Shown in pieces: positions 34,540 to 47,043 of a stretch of 64,000 nucleotides of DNA. A model generated the notes under the pieces. The model saw only the letters and a program-made list of their open reading frames with translations. It did no database searches and was not told where the DNA came from. Location: assembly GCF_016920785.2 (NCBI RefSeq), contig NW_024609837.1, positions 44,332,745-44,396,744 on the forward strand, given 5' to 3'. A program made the translations under genes and the position numbers. The number at the start of each line of letters is the position of its first letter. The stretch's first letter is position 1. The stretch comes from Ixodes scapularis (lineage: Eukaryota > Arthropoda > Arachnida > Ixodida > Ixodidae).

Positions 34540-36127
34540 AAAGAAACCGTCCTATATCTATCTTGCCTTCACTAGCGAAACTTTTAGAAAAACACATTTT
34601 CCAAACAATGTCAGCGTTCTTAGAAGAATTTAACCTTATGTCTCCCCAACAGTACGGTTTCATTATGGGTAAAGGCACCCAACCCTTACTTGAAGACTTT
34701 TCCGATGTTCTTCATAATGCATTTGAACATAATCTTTTCACGTGTGCACTCTTTCTAGATATTTCTAAAGCTTTCGACTCAGTCTCACATAAGGTACTTT
34801 TAAATAAGCTCTTCAGCCTCGGCTTCAGAGGCCCTTTTTACAGACTGCTAGAAAACTTTCTGTCAAGTCGTACACAACTCGTTTCAATATGCGGAGCTCG
34901 GAGTTTGAAAATGTCCCTAAAGGCTGGTGTTCCTCAGGGCTCGATACTATCGCCTCTTCTTTTTAACATCTATGTCAATGATCTTCCGAAGGCGGTCAAC
35001 TTCTGCACAGTATTTCAATACGCAGACGATACTGTCCTGTTGTCGAGTCATGTACGATACCATGAGGCTGTTGAGCTACTCCAATCAGATGTATTACGGC
35101 TCATGAACTGGTTTTCAGCAAATGTAATTAGAGTAAACGCGAAGAAAACACAACTAGTGTGCTTTCGTAGTCCACTAAAACAAGTTCTTTTAGACAAACC
35201 AATTTTTCTTCACACGTCAGACTGTGTTTCTTGCGAATGTGCGCCAATTGTTTATGTGAACTGTACGAAATATCTGGGACTTTATTTTGACTGCGACCTG
35301 TCATGGAACTCTCACTTCTTCTATATTTTCAAAAAAATACGAGCCGCTTCGTGCACCTTATATAATCTTCGCATACTTCTTCCCATCACAACAAAAAGAC
35401 TTCTGACGCACGCCCTTGTTTATAGTATTCTCCGTTACGGAATAACTTTATTCGGACAGTGTACAGCCTTATTAGAATCTAAAGTGAACTCCTTACTAAA
35501 TGGCATCCTGCGTAGTGTAGCTTACGGTTCTAGTTTCCAAAGATCTGATAACCTCTTTAATGACCTCTCGCTACCAACTTTTAAATCACTATTTTTGGAA
35601 ACAGTAGTGCTGAGGCACTACTGGGATAACACTTTTAAGACCCCCAACACTGTCTGTCGTGCCCTTCGAGACGTAAGACCATATCAAACGCCACGCATCA
35701 AAACACATTTTGGAAAATGCGTTCGCCTCTATTATGTATCCCATATTTTTAACAACCTCCCTTCTGTGCTACTCGACGTAAGTTCTCGAGGAGCTTTGAA
35801 ACGTAGATTGAAGACTCTTTGCCTAGACATCATTTTTTAAAGTGCCGATCAGTTTTTTTTTTGTTTTCATTTTGTTTTCTACTTGATGTGATTTCTGTGC
35901 GCTGTGCACTACTACCCTGTTTGTATATATTTCTCTCTGTCACGCGTTCTAGATCTCTGAAGTGTTTATACTAACTTGCTTTGAGTGTGCCTTAAGTAAC
36001 TCGTAAGGAACTAGTCCTACAAGCCTTTAGGGCTTTGACGGTTCCGATATGTGTATATAGTTCTATTTGAAGCACCTGCATTAAATATTATTATTATTAT
36101 TATTATTATTATATTATTATTATTATT
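34540..36127 (+). mobile_element. 5'-truncated non-LTR retrotransposon (LINE) with intact RT ORF and TTA tail
   Basis: About 1.6 kb containing one long RT ORF, a roughly 220-bp 3' UTR and an (ATT)n tail at 36086-36127. The left edge falls just where the usual N-Y-R-P-I-S RT motif would start (RPISIL is readable from 34548, preceded by AT-rich simple sequence), which is the mark of 5' truncation during target-primed reverse transcription. It sits directly behind the tails of two other LINE 3' ends. The RT motifs suggest the Jockey/CR1/L2 group; the exact clade cannot be given without a phylogeny. Confidence 0.88.
34563..35840 (+). CDS. LINE reverse transcriptase, N-terminally truncated
   Basis: A 425-codon open frame without internal stops. 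RT motif A is FLDISKAFDS (residues 64-73), motif B PQGSILSPLLF (124-134), and motif C is the catalytic YADD at 153-156 followed by TVLLSS. The C-terminal part (ILRYGITLFG, RRLKTL) matches the thumb and tail of Jockey/CR1-like elements. The endonuclease domain is absent, so this copy cannot mobilise itself. The intact frame suggests a fairly recent insertion. The ATG at 34563 is simply the first Met in a truncated frame; it is not a native start. Confidence 0.9.
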   Translation: MPSLAKLLEKHIFQTMSAFLEEFNLMSPQQYGFIMGKGTQPLLEDFSDVLHNAFEHNLFTCALFLDISKAFDSVSHKVLLNKLFSLGFRGPFYRLLENFLSSRTQLVSICGARSLKMSLKAGVPQGSILSPLLFNIYVNDLPKAVNFCTVFQYADDTVLLSSHVRYHEAVELLQSDVLRLMNWFSANVIRVNAKKTQLVCFRSPLKQVLLDKPIFLHTSDCVSCECAPIVYVNCTKYLGLYFDCDLSWNSHFFYIFKKIRAASCTLYNLRILLPITTKRLLTHALVYSILRYGITLFGQCTALLESKVNSLLNGILRSVAYGSSFQRSDNLFNDLSLPTFKSLFLETVVLRHYWDNTFKTPNTVCRALRDVRPYQTPRIKTHFGKCVRLYYVSHIFNNLPSVLLDVSSRGALKRRLKTLCLDIIF

Positions 36128-36589
36128 AAAGTTACCACCCGCATGCAGCAGTCGCGAGGCTGGCGAGACGAAAATCGCGGATAAAAAAATTATCATCGGC
36201 ATTTTTTGTTTCAGTCTCGGGTTTCCACGATGTCAAACATCTGGTAAAAAGATCTGCCTATCACGTTTAAAGTGGAAAAAAATAAAAGCAAGAAAAAACA
36301 AAAGCAAAAAAACGAACAAACGAAAGATTGCGGATTAAAGAAAAAATACTATGGTACTAAATGTTCGTCTTGAAGAGACAAAATTGAATTGTAATTAAAA
36401 ATATTAAACATAATTAAAACAAAATATGTTATTCGAAGTATTGCTTTTTCTTGTATGCATGAGGATGCCGAAAATATTCAATCATTTCGGCCCCCCCCCC
36501 TCCCCTTCTTCAGACATTACTCCAGTAAGCTACCTGCATGATATTGTATATTAAGATGAAATATCAAAAGTATTGTAGAAAACATTTGA

Positions 36590-36620
36590 TTTTTATATAA
36601 AATAAAATAAAATAAAATAA
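36590..36620. repeat. (AAAAT)n microsatellite
   Basis: ATAAAATAAAATAAAATAAA run, possibly a LINE tail without recognisable body. Confidence 0.7.
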
Positions 36621-36839
36621 TTGGATGTGTTGAAGTCAGTTGCTGTATAATTCTAACAAAGTCATCCTAATCATAAAAATACCCTAAAAAGATCTTGTAC
36701 TCTTAGTAAATTATTCGGACCATAACCCAATCAAGTCATGCAAAAACGAGGTCTTCTGGCAAAACAAAAAGTAATAATGACCTCGATATTTTAAATATAG
36801 TTACTGTCATGCATATTTCGATGCATCGTCAAACTTTAA

Positions 36840-38624
36840 AGGGATACTGAAGCGAAACTTGAAATACACCTATTATGGTCAGAAATAGGTTCAATATGAT
36901 CAATGATATTCATAAATCATAATCGCGCGTTTGTATTTTGAACGGATGGCTATATTTTTCACCCTAATGGGCCCGATTGGGCGCGCGCTCAAAAATCGGC
37001 CATCGGAGAGCGCGATGCGTCTTGGGATATTGGGCGCATTTGTGACGTCACTTGTGCCAGTCGGGGAAGGCTACGGCGTGAATGTTGTGCTTACGAGCGT
37101 TGCCACTTGGTGGCGCGTCGACGATTTACGACCTGTGACAACGTGGCCGTTTGAGATGTGCAAGGGCTGCACGCACGCTGCACCACGGGACCACGGCAAG
37201 TCGGCAACCATGGCAGCACTGACAAAACCAGCTCTGAGGCCGGATTCTCAAAGCGAATTCACGACGAAAAAAGTGCGTACGACAAATTTGAGAGAAAACC
37301 CGTGATCTCGAAACGAAATTGTCGTAACCTTTGCGCAGGTTACGACAGAATCCTACGACAGCGCCGAAGCTGTCTTACGCACTTTTTACGATCAAATCAA
37401 CAAGGCCGACAGCGTCGCTCAGTTACTTGGTATCGGCCACCAACGGACATTTATTTTTCTTCGTGCTCTTCTCGTGCGTCCCGACTTCAACCAGCAAGAA
37501 AAAAGGAAGGAGTACTTAAAACAGACCACGACGATCAAGAACGCAGGATCCACAAACACACGAGAAGAGCTACAACAGCCACGATTCTGCCGACCGAGCG
37601 AGCTCGGCAGAATATAGTAGGCCTATCAGCAACATCGACTCGGCGCACCGTTGCTCCGGCGGTCCTTGGCCAAGACCGTCTGTCCATGACCGGCTGGCCT
37701 GCTGAATGGAATATGCCCGCGCGACCCTTGTGGACCCTTACCGGATGAGTAGTTTGATCCCTGAACTAAATTTCAGAGGTCAATATTTTCCCCTTTGTCA
37801 TCTCGATCTCCTTGTTTTCCGAGACAGCGGTGACGAACGCTGTCGTCGAAAAGAGACTCTCATTGATTCTATCTCCTTGTTTTGTGTGATATAGAGCTCA
37901 AATAAACGCCATACGGATTACCTTGGCAACTCGGTATGTACACTCTGTTATTAGTATGCCATTTTTATTCTGACTCGACGCTACGTCAGTGTCGAGCTAT
38001 AGCAGTTCGTGGGAGCTACGCGATGTCGGTCTAACCTTTCTTTGCCGAGTGTCATGTCAGTATCGAGTTGCAATCGTAAAAGATCGGTCCAGAAGCGCTT
38101 ACCGAAACGCGGTCTAACAGAGCGAATCCAGCACTTCGATCAAACGCGCGTGTCCGCTCCGAGTGTGAACAGGTATTTGGCATTTGCGTGGCTCTTGCTG
38201 ACACCCTCGTAGTTCAAACATATCCTTTTTAACGTCGGCTTGCAGCTCGCGACTCGTAGCAACTAATACCGGCCGTGCCAGAAGCATGCTCGGGCCGTGT
38301 CGTGCAAAGAGCCGCAACGAGAACGAGCTCACTGTGGCCAACTACGCTTTGGCTTTCTCCGCCAAGGCTTTGCAAACGCGTTCAGGCCTAGGCGAATTAT
38401 GCTGGCACGCCGTATTGCCGCAGAACGGCGCTGCTATTTTGGCACAAGTGATGTCACGAGAACTTCCCCCCATCCACCAGATGAGAATTTGAAATCGTTT
38501 AATTATGTTTAAAATTAGTTCTCCTGTGTTTTACAGCGCAATATTTATATTTCCGAGGTGGTGCCTGTCCCTAGCCCATATTTATGCAACAAGATCGGCG
38601 CTAAAATTTCGTTTCACTACCCCT
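36840..38624. mobile_element. TTAA-flanked TIR element 1 (1785 bp)
   Basis: Bounded by TTAA on both sides (36836-36839, 38625-38628). Ends AGGGATACTGAAGCGAAACT and, other strand, AGGGGTAGTGAAACGAAATT. Inside are ORFs up to 196 codons without known motifs and several short palindromes, for example at 37322-37350. TTAA duplication fits a piggyBac-like mechanism, but the termini are unlike typical piggyBac CCC ends, so the superfamily is open. Confidence 0.75.
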
Positions 38625-38869
38625 TTAAAGAGGCCTTGCAGAAATATTAGGTAAGAATATTTCTCATTTTACATAACTTGACCATTGGGATCCAAGTATA
38701 CTCGAATGCAAAAGGCACTGAACAAAAATCATCTCAGTCTCCACGTAATTGGGCAAAAAACGGTCGTTTTTCTTTTTGTGTCTCCTTCGAAAAAAAACTT
38801 GATGGTGAGGTTGTGGGGGAGCGGATTGTTTGCGTTGTCGTTGTTACGAAATTATTGTTGTTGCAAAAT

Positions 38870-39287
38870 TACATCTCTGGGACAATGCAAGATATCATTA
38901 TAAATACCTCCATGCTATAGATTCTTCGTTACATTTTCGAATGCCTCGTGGTCCGTTGCGATCGAATGGAACGGTTCTTCACAGGTTACGTCTAAACGTT
39001 GCGCTCACACAATCATACCTTTATTGTATTAATAAGCACGATCCCCCCCCCCCCCCCTTTCATGCCCACCTTGTCAAATGTCAGAAAACATTTCTCATAT
39101 CCTCTGTGTTTGCAAAACCCACGCTCACAAATGCGAGACATTAGTGAAAGCGATCGGAAAATTAAAAAGCTCTGCGCTGACGATCAATGACATTCTCGGT
39201 CTATGGAAGGACATCCAGAACTGCCAGAGAGCAACGGAAGTCCTCTTCGCTTCCCTGCAGGACAAAGACCTTCTTCGCAAGCTCTAA
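38870..39287 (+). pseudogene. LINE C-terminal fragment (zinc-knuckle end)
   Basis: Plus-strand frames together read RYHYKYLHAIDSSLHFRM, LHRLRLNVALTQSYLYCI and, after a polyC tract at 39043-39058, NISHILCVCKTHAHKCETL, ending DLLRKL and a stop at 39285-39287. This is the C-terminal tail of R1/I-type LINE proteins, including the CCHC-like cysteine motif. The frame is shifted at the polyC run. RT and endonuclease are absent. Confidence 0.75.
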
Positions 39288-39734
39288 CACTCACAAGAAC
39301 GTTACAGGTGTTACATTGCCCACATGTTAATAACTCGTCTGAGTGTGTATGTGCGGGTGAATCTGATTTTATATTTTGATGCAGTCCAAACTTGCATTCC
39401 TGTTTTTATTTTTCTAATACGTAGCCTACACAGCACAATCGCAGTATGATCCACTCCGTGTTCTTTTTTATTTTCTTCAGCAATAAAAGAAATGCTATCC
39501 TTACGGTTTTTGTTATCAAGCTTTCTGATCCTCAAAGTGACGATACTAAAATGCGGCTTATACAGTAGACACAATAGCACTGCGTGAGAAACCGATTTGG
39601 GCTGGTGGCAATCAATGCCTTGACATGCATTCGGGTAGTGGCTCGTGTCCAATCACAGCGATGATGGAAATGACCGAAACTTAACGATGTGCGAAAATCA
39701 ACTCGTGCCCTGTGCCATATCCTTCTATATGCTA

Positions 39735-40040
39735 CAAAGCCTGGCAGACCGCGATGCGGCGGCCGAAATGGAAAAGGCGGAGCGGCAGACAACGGATGAA
39801 AGAAGAGCCACGTGACTGGCGCCCCGCTGCGGCGAGACGCCGAAACACACTTCTCCCGAGCGGACAAGTGTGTTTCGGGTCCTCGCCACTGCAAAAGCTG
39901 TGCGCTGACGTCCAGGTTCCACGAGAAATGGCTCTTTGATGCTCTGTGCTACCAGATCCCCGCGCTCCAAATCTGCGACCGGACGTTCTACGGCTCCGTC
40001 GTCGAACTGCCGGGCTTTGTGAGTATAGAGGAGGCTATGC
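39735..40040 (+). repeat. 310-bp repeat, plus copy
   Basis: Inverted partner of 59860-60175. An open frame (39812-40258) includes SCALTSRFHEKWLFDALCYQ and GSVVELPGFVSIEEA, nearly identical in the partner. Similarity is seen at DNA level across the block and does not by itself show protein selection. Unknown origin. Confidence 0.7.
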
Positions 40041-40705
40041 CGAAACTTAACGATGCGAAAAAACAGTCAGGCTCGCCTTGTGTCTTGCCAACTTCTGCGC
40101 GTGTCTATAATAAACATTGGCGGCATAAAATTGGCTCCAGATCACGTGACCGCTTGTTCTGGCTGCGATTTGAGGGGGTAAACACTGCTCGTATTTCCTC
40201 TCAATTTTTTCATGCGACTGCATTTGCGTGGAAGAAGTGTTTGACGCGTGTTTCATAAATTATGAATGTCGAAAAAAAATTTCAAGCGTTATTTATTGAA
40301 AGCACAAAAAATTGTTGTACCGACCCTTTAATAGATCCCTTTCAAAAGTCAGAGTCACCTTGTGGCAGTCTCAAAAGCTCCAATATTGCCACTCTAATGG
40401 CGGTGATAGGCGATCATGCTCGGCGAAATCAAGCACCCTCGATTTCGTGAATCGAGGATGGCGTAAAATGACCGCCATTTGTTTCCACTTTCCGCTCTAT
40501 GCTTTCGAAGACGTTCGCGTTTTCTGGTGTGGAGCGGCTGTGTAGTGCCGCCATTAGAGTGTCGGGTGGGGCTCTGCACAATGTGGCTCGACTGACTTTC
40601 GGAAGAGGTATATTGTTCTCAAACGTATTCCTACCACAACGTCCATGTTTCTATGTGTGAGGAAATCGGTGAAAACTAGGAAAAGTAAAAGGTGTATTAA
40701 CAATG

Positions 40706-40706
<1 letters not shown>

Positions 40707-40784
<78 letters not shown>
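40707..40784. repeat. (TA)n microsatellite 1
   Basis: About 39 uninterrupted TA units, left of a hairpin. Confidence 0.97.
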
Positions 40785-40786
<2 letters not shown>

Positions 40787-40835
40787 TGAAGTAAGGTAAA
40801 TATGACAACAATGAACAATGGACCGGGAAAAGTTA

Positions 40836-40995
40836 ATAAGTCAAAGATGCATACTGTCGGAGTTACTAATTCGAAGTTTATTACAACGTTTCGAGTGGGG
40901 ACCGCTCTTCATCAGGTGATGAAGAGCGGTCCCTGCTCGATACGTTGTAATAAACTTCGAATTAGTAACTCCGACAGTACGCATATTTGACTTAT
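40836..40995. mobile_element. fold-back hairpin between TA microsatellites
   Basis: Arms 40836-40914 and 40917-40995 are near-perfect inverted copies around CTTCATCAGGTGATGAAG. The arms contain CGGAGTTACTAATTCGAAGT and TTATTACAACG. TA arrays lie on both sides (40707-40784; 41021-41164). It resembles the tag-bearing hairpins at 19.6 and 31.1 kb, but no ACCAGCTCG tag was seen. Confidence 0.85.
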
Positions 40996-41000
40996 ACATA

Positions 41001-41167
<167 letters not shown>

Positions 41168-42084
41168 CACGTGTTCGCGTGTGTGTGCATATCGGTGTCA
41201 ATATTGTGTAGTTTTCATTGCAATTGTAAAATTACGTTGCTTCTTTTTAAATAAAAGTTATAAAGTAAAAACTAGTAAAGTTTTTTTTACACGCAACAGA
41301 AGTCTGCAGTCACTTTTTGCTTTGCATTAATATTCAGTCCAGTTTTATCGGGAGTTAAGCTGGGTAAAACGGCTGCAGGAAGCGATGTCATACTCAAATG
41401 TCAAAAGATCGCTTTCTTGCACTGTCAGCTGATTCTTCGAATAAAAATTAACAATCCACGGTGTTTTCCATGTATACGCGAGTTACACTTTACGTCACTC
41501 GAATATGCTGGTATATACTTCTACCGGTTTCTATCTAGAGGAATAAATTCGAAGATGTAATATGTTCATTGCGGAAGGAGCGCGCTCGGCAGGGAGGCTC
41601 ACTCGATGGTATATGATGTTACGTCAACGGAGACTTGCTCTTAGTTTTGTGAAAAAAGTCTATGTTTTCATTCTATCATGTGTGTGATATATACTCATTG
41701 TCACATAAAAAAAAAAAAAACGACGTTTTGCGCATTACTCAGGCGCTGCGAGAATTAGTTCTTACAAATTGTATGCTTGTTATAAAAAGAAATGATTTTT
41801 GAGTTTTGACACGTGTACGTCTTGATACATTAACATAAGTCTAATCTAAGATCCACCAACATAAAAGTAATATAACAAAAAATGGGGAAAATAAGTAGCC
41901 TTCCGCGAGAAGCCGGACTTTTTTTTTAACTTCTACAGTTCTTGGGATGAACACGAGTATAGGTGATTTGTTTGTGCTACTGTGTTCTTCTTGACAATAG
42001 TCATGAGTGCCGAATGAGACGTGTAAAAGTGTTTAGGCGCCTCCCAAACTCCGGTGAATGTAAAATGCCTTCAAATAGGTGTGA

Positions 42085-42150
42085 TGGCACGTGACGTGCT
42101 GGAGTAAACTTCCCCGATAAATCCAGCGGAAAAAGAATTCACCCTCGCCC
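42085..42150 (+). repeat. single 60-bp repeat unit
   Basis: GTGACGTGCTGGAG, then TTCCCCGATAAATCCAGCGG and AAGAATTCACC correspond to one unit of the clusters at 27.7 and 49.7 kb. It leads directly into the 18-bp minisatellite. Confidence 0.7.
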
Positions 42151-42490
42151 GTGACGTTCTGCTTGTCTGTGACGTCACGTTCATCTGGGACGTGGCATTT
42201 GTTTTAACGTTACGTTTGTCTGTCACGCTTAGCGTTTTGTGACGTTGCATTTGCTCGTAACGTCATATCGTTCTGTGACATTACGACGGCCCGTTACGTT
42301 ACATCTGTCGCTGACAGACCTGTGATGTTACGTCTGTCTGTGACTATACATCTGTTAGTAACAGTTACGTCCGCTTGTAACGTTGCATCTGTCTGTAACG
42401 TCACGTTTGTTCGTGAAATTGCATTAGTTTGAAACGTTATGTCTGCCTGGGACGTTTATATCTTCCCGTTATGGTACGTCTGTCCGCAGG
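42150..42490 (+). repeat. 18-bp minisatellite, about 19 copies
   Basis: Degenerate tandem array with consensus ACGTTACRTYTGTCTGTG. Period 18 is kept through most of the array (for example ACGTTGCATTTGCTCGTA, ACGTCATATCGTTCTGTG, ACGTTGCATCTGTCTGTA, ACGTCACGTTTGTTCGTG). It holds many TGACGT-type motifs. No long ORF crosses it. Confidence 0.88.
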
Positions 42491-42627
42491 ATTACATATT
42501 TCTTTTTAGGAGCATTTACGTCAAACATTATATTTTCCGCGGTGATAAACATTGAGAAAGAAATTCTCTTTCAGAAACGTCTGTGTAAAAAGATCTCTTT
42601 TTTTATTGCTACTTAAATTTCTCTTAA

Positions 42628-44956
42628 AGGGATTGTCCGGTCAAATTTTGTATTCGAGAGAACAATTGAATATCACTGTTATTGCATCGAGACGCATCGT
42701 ACGTGCAATATCTGAATTTTATATGCACCCCTGCGTGAGTAATTGAATTTATACTGCTCCAATCGCATTCTAGCGTAAACGCTGCTTCCGTTGGCAACAT
42801 TGAAGCTCTGATGTCACAAAACACAAAGCGAGCATTTTTGTCTCGTTGTTTGCCTGCGAGTGAACGCCTCAGCGTGCTTCGTTTTTGTTGTGCTCGACTT
42901 GTTTTGTGGTTTGGTGAGATTTTTGTTGCGCGGTTGGGTGCCACAACCACCGGGCAGCACATGCGAGCCAAGACATGACGTTCCACACTTTTCCGCGAAA
43001 CGTGCAGTGACGAGCAAAGTGGATCGTCGTCGTGCGTAGGGACTGGGTTCCCGTCAAGATCGAGATCCCGCTTATGCAGCAATCATCTCACAGAAGAAAG
43101 CTACGAGCTGAGCTTTAAGCGGACAGAAGGCTTGTAAGCTGGGGTGTGGTGCTGTGCCAACGATATTAAACTACGCCCACCCACTCCTCGCCCAAATCGG
43201 ATCAGTCAATTTTGGTCTGTCCGATTCGCCTGAAGTGGCTGAACCAGTTCCAGGAACTGGTGCATTCGATTCAACAGGAAGTTGCACGACCGCTGCACTG
43301 GCGCGTTCGATTTATCCCAGTTCTGAACGAGTTCAGACCCAGTTCCTCAAAAATCTTGCACCGGCTCCGGACTCAGTTCAGCGTCCGTGCAGAAGCAGAC
43401 GACAAGAGCAGACGGCAATAGCAGACGACACTCCTCGTCCGTCTATGCTCGCGGTGCCATTTTTCGCAGCTCTTGCTGAAATGTCTGCGATGTTTAACAA
43501 TAACGCCGACACGGAGGTTGTTTCCTCTCATTTATGATAATAACGTACCCGCGGTGGACGCGGAATTGAGATCATAACCGAAGGTAGGAATTTGCTTGAT
43601 TATGATATTCTGAAAGCGTTTTAGGCACCTGCTCGCGTAGGTTTGGCTCCCTGTGGTGAGTGTTGAAATATTGGCTCACGTAAATTGTTTCTTTTTGATG
43701 CTATGTGGGGATCCACAGTGTTGATATTCTTACTTACAGACACGGAGAAGGTATTGCCCTCTTGATAGTCCCCGCCTTCAGTTGCTCTTGGATGCATATT
43801 GACGACTCCGATACATTGCAGAGGTCTGGGATTTAGTCCCCATAGCGGAGCATAATACTGCATGCTTTGTCCGCTGGTATCTGTGGACGACCACTAACGG
43901 GCCTGGGAAAAACGCCGAGAATCGGCATTTTTGCCGATTCTCGCTTCAACTTGACGCCAAAGTTACGGTCGATAACTGCCTTGGCCAAGACGCTATCGTC
44001 AGGCCTTCGTCTTTGAGGTGACCGGTATCCCAAACGCGCGCTGCCGCCAGTGACTCCCGACGCAAAATCTCCTGATGCCGCGAACCTATCGTCGAAAAGC
44101 AAAGATTCCCTTTGAGGGGCATTCGCCGCTACCTTCTTGACTTGTACTTCCTGGCCGAATCGAACAGACCTTGATTATACAGCGAGGCCGAAACCAACAG
44201 CTAGGCCATCTCGAAATGATACCAGAAGTTGTATTTAGCACGCTAACAGCCCGATCGATATCTGTTTGACCCGGTTGTAAAAATGGAGCGTGACTACGAT
44301 TCACCAAGCTCGTCCAAGTCAAGTGACGACATGCATTTGAACGGTTCGCCGTTTGCCTTCGACCCGCGGACATCGCCTCTGAAAGAATGACCCGCAGCTT
44401 CATCACCGATCCAGTGGATCCGCCGAAATGTGTACCCAGATGCCGCTTCGTGTACCTAGGTGCCGCTTCAGAGGCTAAATCTGCATTCTTTGCTTTGCAA
44501 GCGCCCCTAGTTCGATCGGCGTCCGTCGCAGTTGTGTTTGCGCGAAACGGCATACGTTTGCTCGAAACTTATGGTTGTCTGCGAGTAATATCCTGCTAAA
44601 AGACGTGACTTTTTTTGCACGTGCTTGGGAACTGCATTAAAAGAACCGTATTCCAGTTGGGTACTGCCTAGGACTATATAATTCGAAACAAAATACAAGA
44701 AACCCATCGACCAACGCTTGTTATCCCGACCATCCGACAAACCTTTGCGTTTTGTGACGTCACGCAGCACCTACTGATGTCAGCCATTGACACTGGCGAA
44801 ATTCGGGGTGCAGTTTCGTACATACGCTCATGAAAGGTTTAATTAATAACGGGAGATCATATATCAAAATAAAAATAACGTTTGCCTATATGAAGGCTCC
44901 CTCAACGTAACGAGCGCAAGAACTTAAGTACTTCCGGTTTCGACCGGACAATCCCT
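42628..44956. mobile_element. TTAA-flanked TIR element 2 (2329 bp)
   Basis: TTAA at 42624-42627 and 44957-44960. Ends AGGGATTGTCCGGTCAAATT and, other strand, AGGGATTGTCCGGTCGAAAC: 15 identical terminal bases. Contains a minus-strand ORF (43082-42624, 152 codons) and a plus-strand MERDYDSPSSSKSSDD leader (from 44284), neither recognised, and the exon-like segment shared with 7.1 kb. The element ends about 220 bp upstream of the otp start codon. Confidence 0.8.
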
Positions 44957-45173
44957 TTAAAGGCCGACGACCAGTTCGCGCTTTCCACTTTTCCCTCGCT
45001 TCCTCCTCTCCCTCCTTCTACCCTGTCCACTGTTGCCTGTTTCCTCCTCCCCTATTGTGAGGAGCATGTTCTGCCTTGCAGAATCTCGAGTCTGGTAGTC
45101 GGCTTTTAACCTCTAACAAAGATAGGAAGAAACTAAGTTTTGTTTCGGAGGAGTGGACCAACAGAGTCGCGCC

Positions 45174-45336
45174 ATGTCTCGCAGGCTGCTCCCGATGGAC
45201 GTGAGAAGAGCCCCGGACACGCTCATGCGTAACCCCATGGCGGACATCCACGAGGGCCGCCAGCGCGCCCTGGAGTTCAGCCTCCACTTGCTCAAGACCT
45301 ACTCCTACAACGCGGGCCTGCAGCAGAGCCACGAAG
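45174..45336 (+). CDS. otp: orthopedia homeobox gene, first visible coding exon
   Basis: Probable N-terminal coding exon of the homeobox gene completed by the exons near 53.0 and 58.7 kb. The first in-frame ATG sits in a good context (GTCGCC before ATG) and an in-frame stop lies about 50 bp upstream at 45123. It encodes 54 residues plus one base, starting MSRRLLPMDVRR and ending LQQSHE. A donor (GAAG/GTAGGT) follows, leaving phase 1, which fits the CC left over at the next exon's start. The peptide has no domain I recognise and does not resemble the vertebrate OTP N-terminus as I remember it, so assignment rests on strand, spacing and phase. An antisense ORF covers the same bases and is treated as a shadow. 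An alternative is an upstream exon of an unrelated gene. Confidence 0.6.
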
Positions 45337-46900
45337 GTAGGTAGGGACGCGTACACTCCGCCATACTCCGGAGTTATCCAAGCTCTCTCCCTTCCCTTCC
45401 TTCCCTCGTTGCTAGGGGCAACGTCCCGCGTTGCCATGGGGACGCCTTTCGCCCTCTCTCCCATTGGCTCGCCACGACCCCAGAAACAGAAGAGGCAAAC
45501 AAAAATATCCCGGGGAAGCGCTGTCTCATTATGCAACGCTCGAGAGCGAATTCTGTGCCAGTCGCTTTTGGGGATGCGGGGAAGCGCTGGTTTCGGTTTC
45601 GTTTTCCTGGAAGTGCAGTCTTGGAGAACGAACGAGCGTGGGATTTCCTTTTCATTAACCACTATAAAAAGAGAGAGAAAAAAAAGTAAATTGGCGATTT
45701 TTGAGTGAAAACGTAAGGCTGTCTTTTGAAAGATTTAATCTGCCCGGGCCTCTTGAAGTACAGGGTTACGAAAGGTGGGCTGCTAGATTACTTAGTTTCA
45801 ACGCAACACAACTTTTTTGTATTTATTCGAAACGTGGACGCGTTTGAACTCGGGAGAAAAAGGAGGAGACAACGATCGTGCGGGGACACTGCAGAGAACC
45901 GTGGTCTGACTGGAACGATTGGTGGGCTTTTGCACTACTCACTCTTCGAACGCTTTCCAACGCCGGTGTCCGGCTTTCGGCGTTGGCGTTTGAACGGGTT
46001 CGAACGTTGATTACGGACTAAGGCCGCTAGCTTCGCGTCTACCCACAAACCATTCCGGTCCAGAGCTCGAGTCTCTGGTATCTCCACGCTCTCTGACCTG
46101 CTCCTCACCCTCATTTTATACCCGAAATGCAAATTGGGACCCATCTTCAATATATTGTCACGAATGACAAGTGATGAGGCGATAATAACTGAAGAAACTA
46201 AACGTTTAATGGGGCGAACTTGTGCCCAAAAATTAAAAGGGAACAAAAGAAAGCAGAGCGTCGCTGGCGTCGAAATCAATATTATATCAATATCTTGGAT
46301 AAAAAAAAAAAAATGTTTCGTAGCAAAAGACAAAAGGCAAAAGTGAAAGCTACATCAGAAAGGCGGTACCCTCGAAAGACAGTTTACCCGGATGGCTTCA
46401 GTGGACTGAAGATTTAGGTTATCTTTTCAAGAGTGTGACCGCGATGACAGCTTTGAAGGATGAAGGGTTGTGGTGTTCGCGCAATTTCAAAGCTAAATTA
46501 CGTTTCTACGCGTAGGACGTTCACGGTGATTTAGCTTAATTACATAAAATTAAAAGTGCTATTTGTTTTGCTCTTTTAAGACATCTTTACTTTTTTATAG
46601 AAATAATTAGTTACCTTAGAACCTCAAATAGCTTTATTCTGGTCATGTTCCGATTTCGCGCCCTCATACCCGAACTCAAAAATACCAAATTTTACCTTTG
46701 ATCTTCGATGTTCTTCTTCCAACTACACTTCCTTAGCCTATGCCTCTTTTTTTTTAAATATCATAATTTTTTGGTTTTCTTTATCAAATATTTTTTTTAA
46801 TATCGCCATTCTACGTTTGCTTTATGTTTTTCGCCCAGCTTTCTCACATTTTGTACTGCTCTGTACTGCATGTAAGCTTTCAATCCCTTTCAACTGCGCT
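45337..46900. other. otp intron 1, first part; no gene seen
   Basis: Starts with GTAGGTAGG. ORFs on both strands lack motifs. No repeat partners seen. Confidence 0.5.
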
Positions 46901-46901
<1 letters not shown>

Positions 46902-46976
<75 letters not shown>

Positions 46977-46982
46977 CACACA

Positions 46983-47021
<39 letters not shown>

Positions 47022-47043
47022 GCACACACGCACACACGCACGC

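Noticed and set aside
45018..45662. 214-codon minus-strand ORF over otp exon 1
   Set aside because: Antisense to a phase-consistent exon in GC-rich sequence; no domain, no splice logic.
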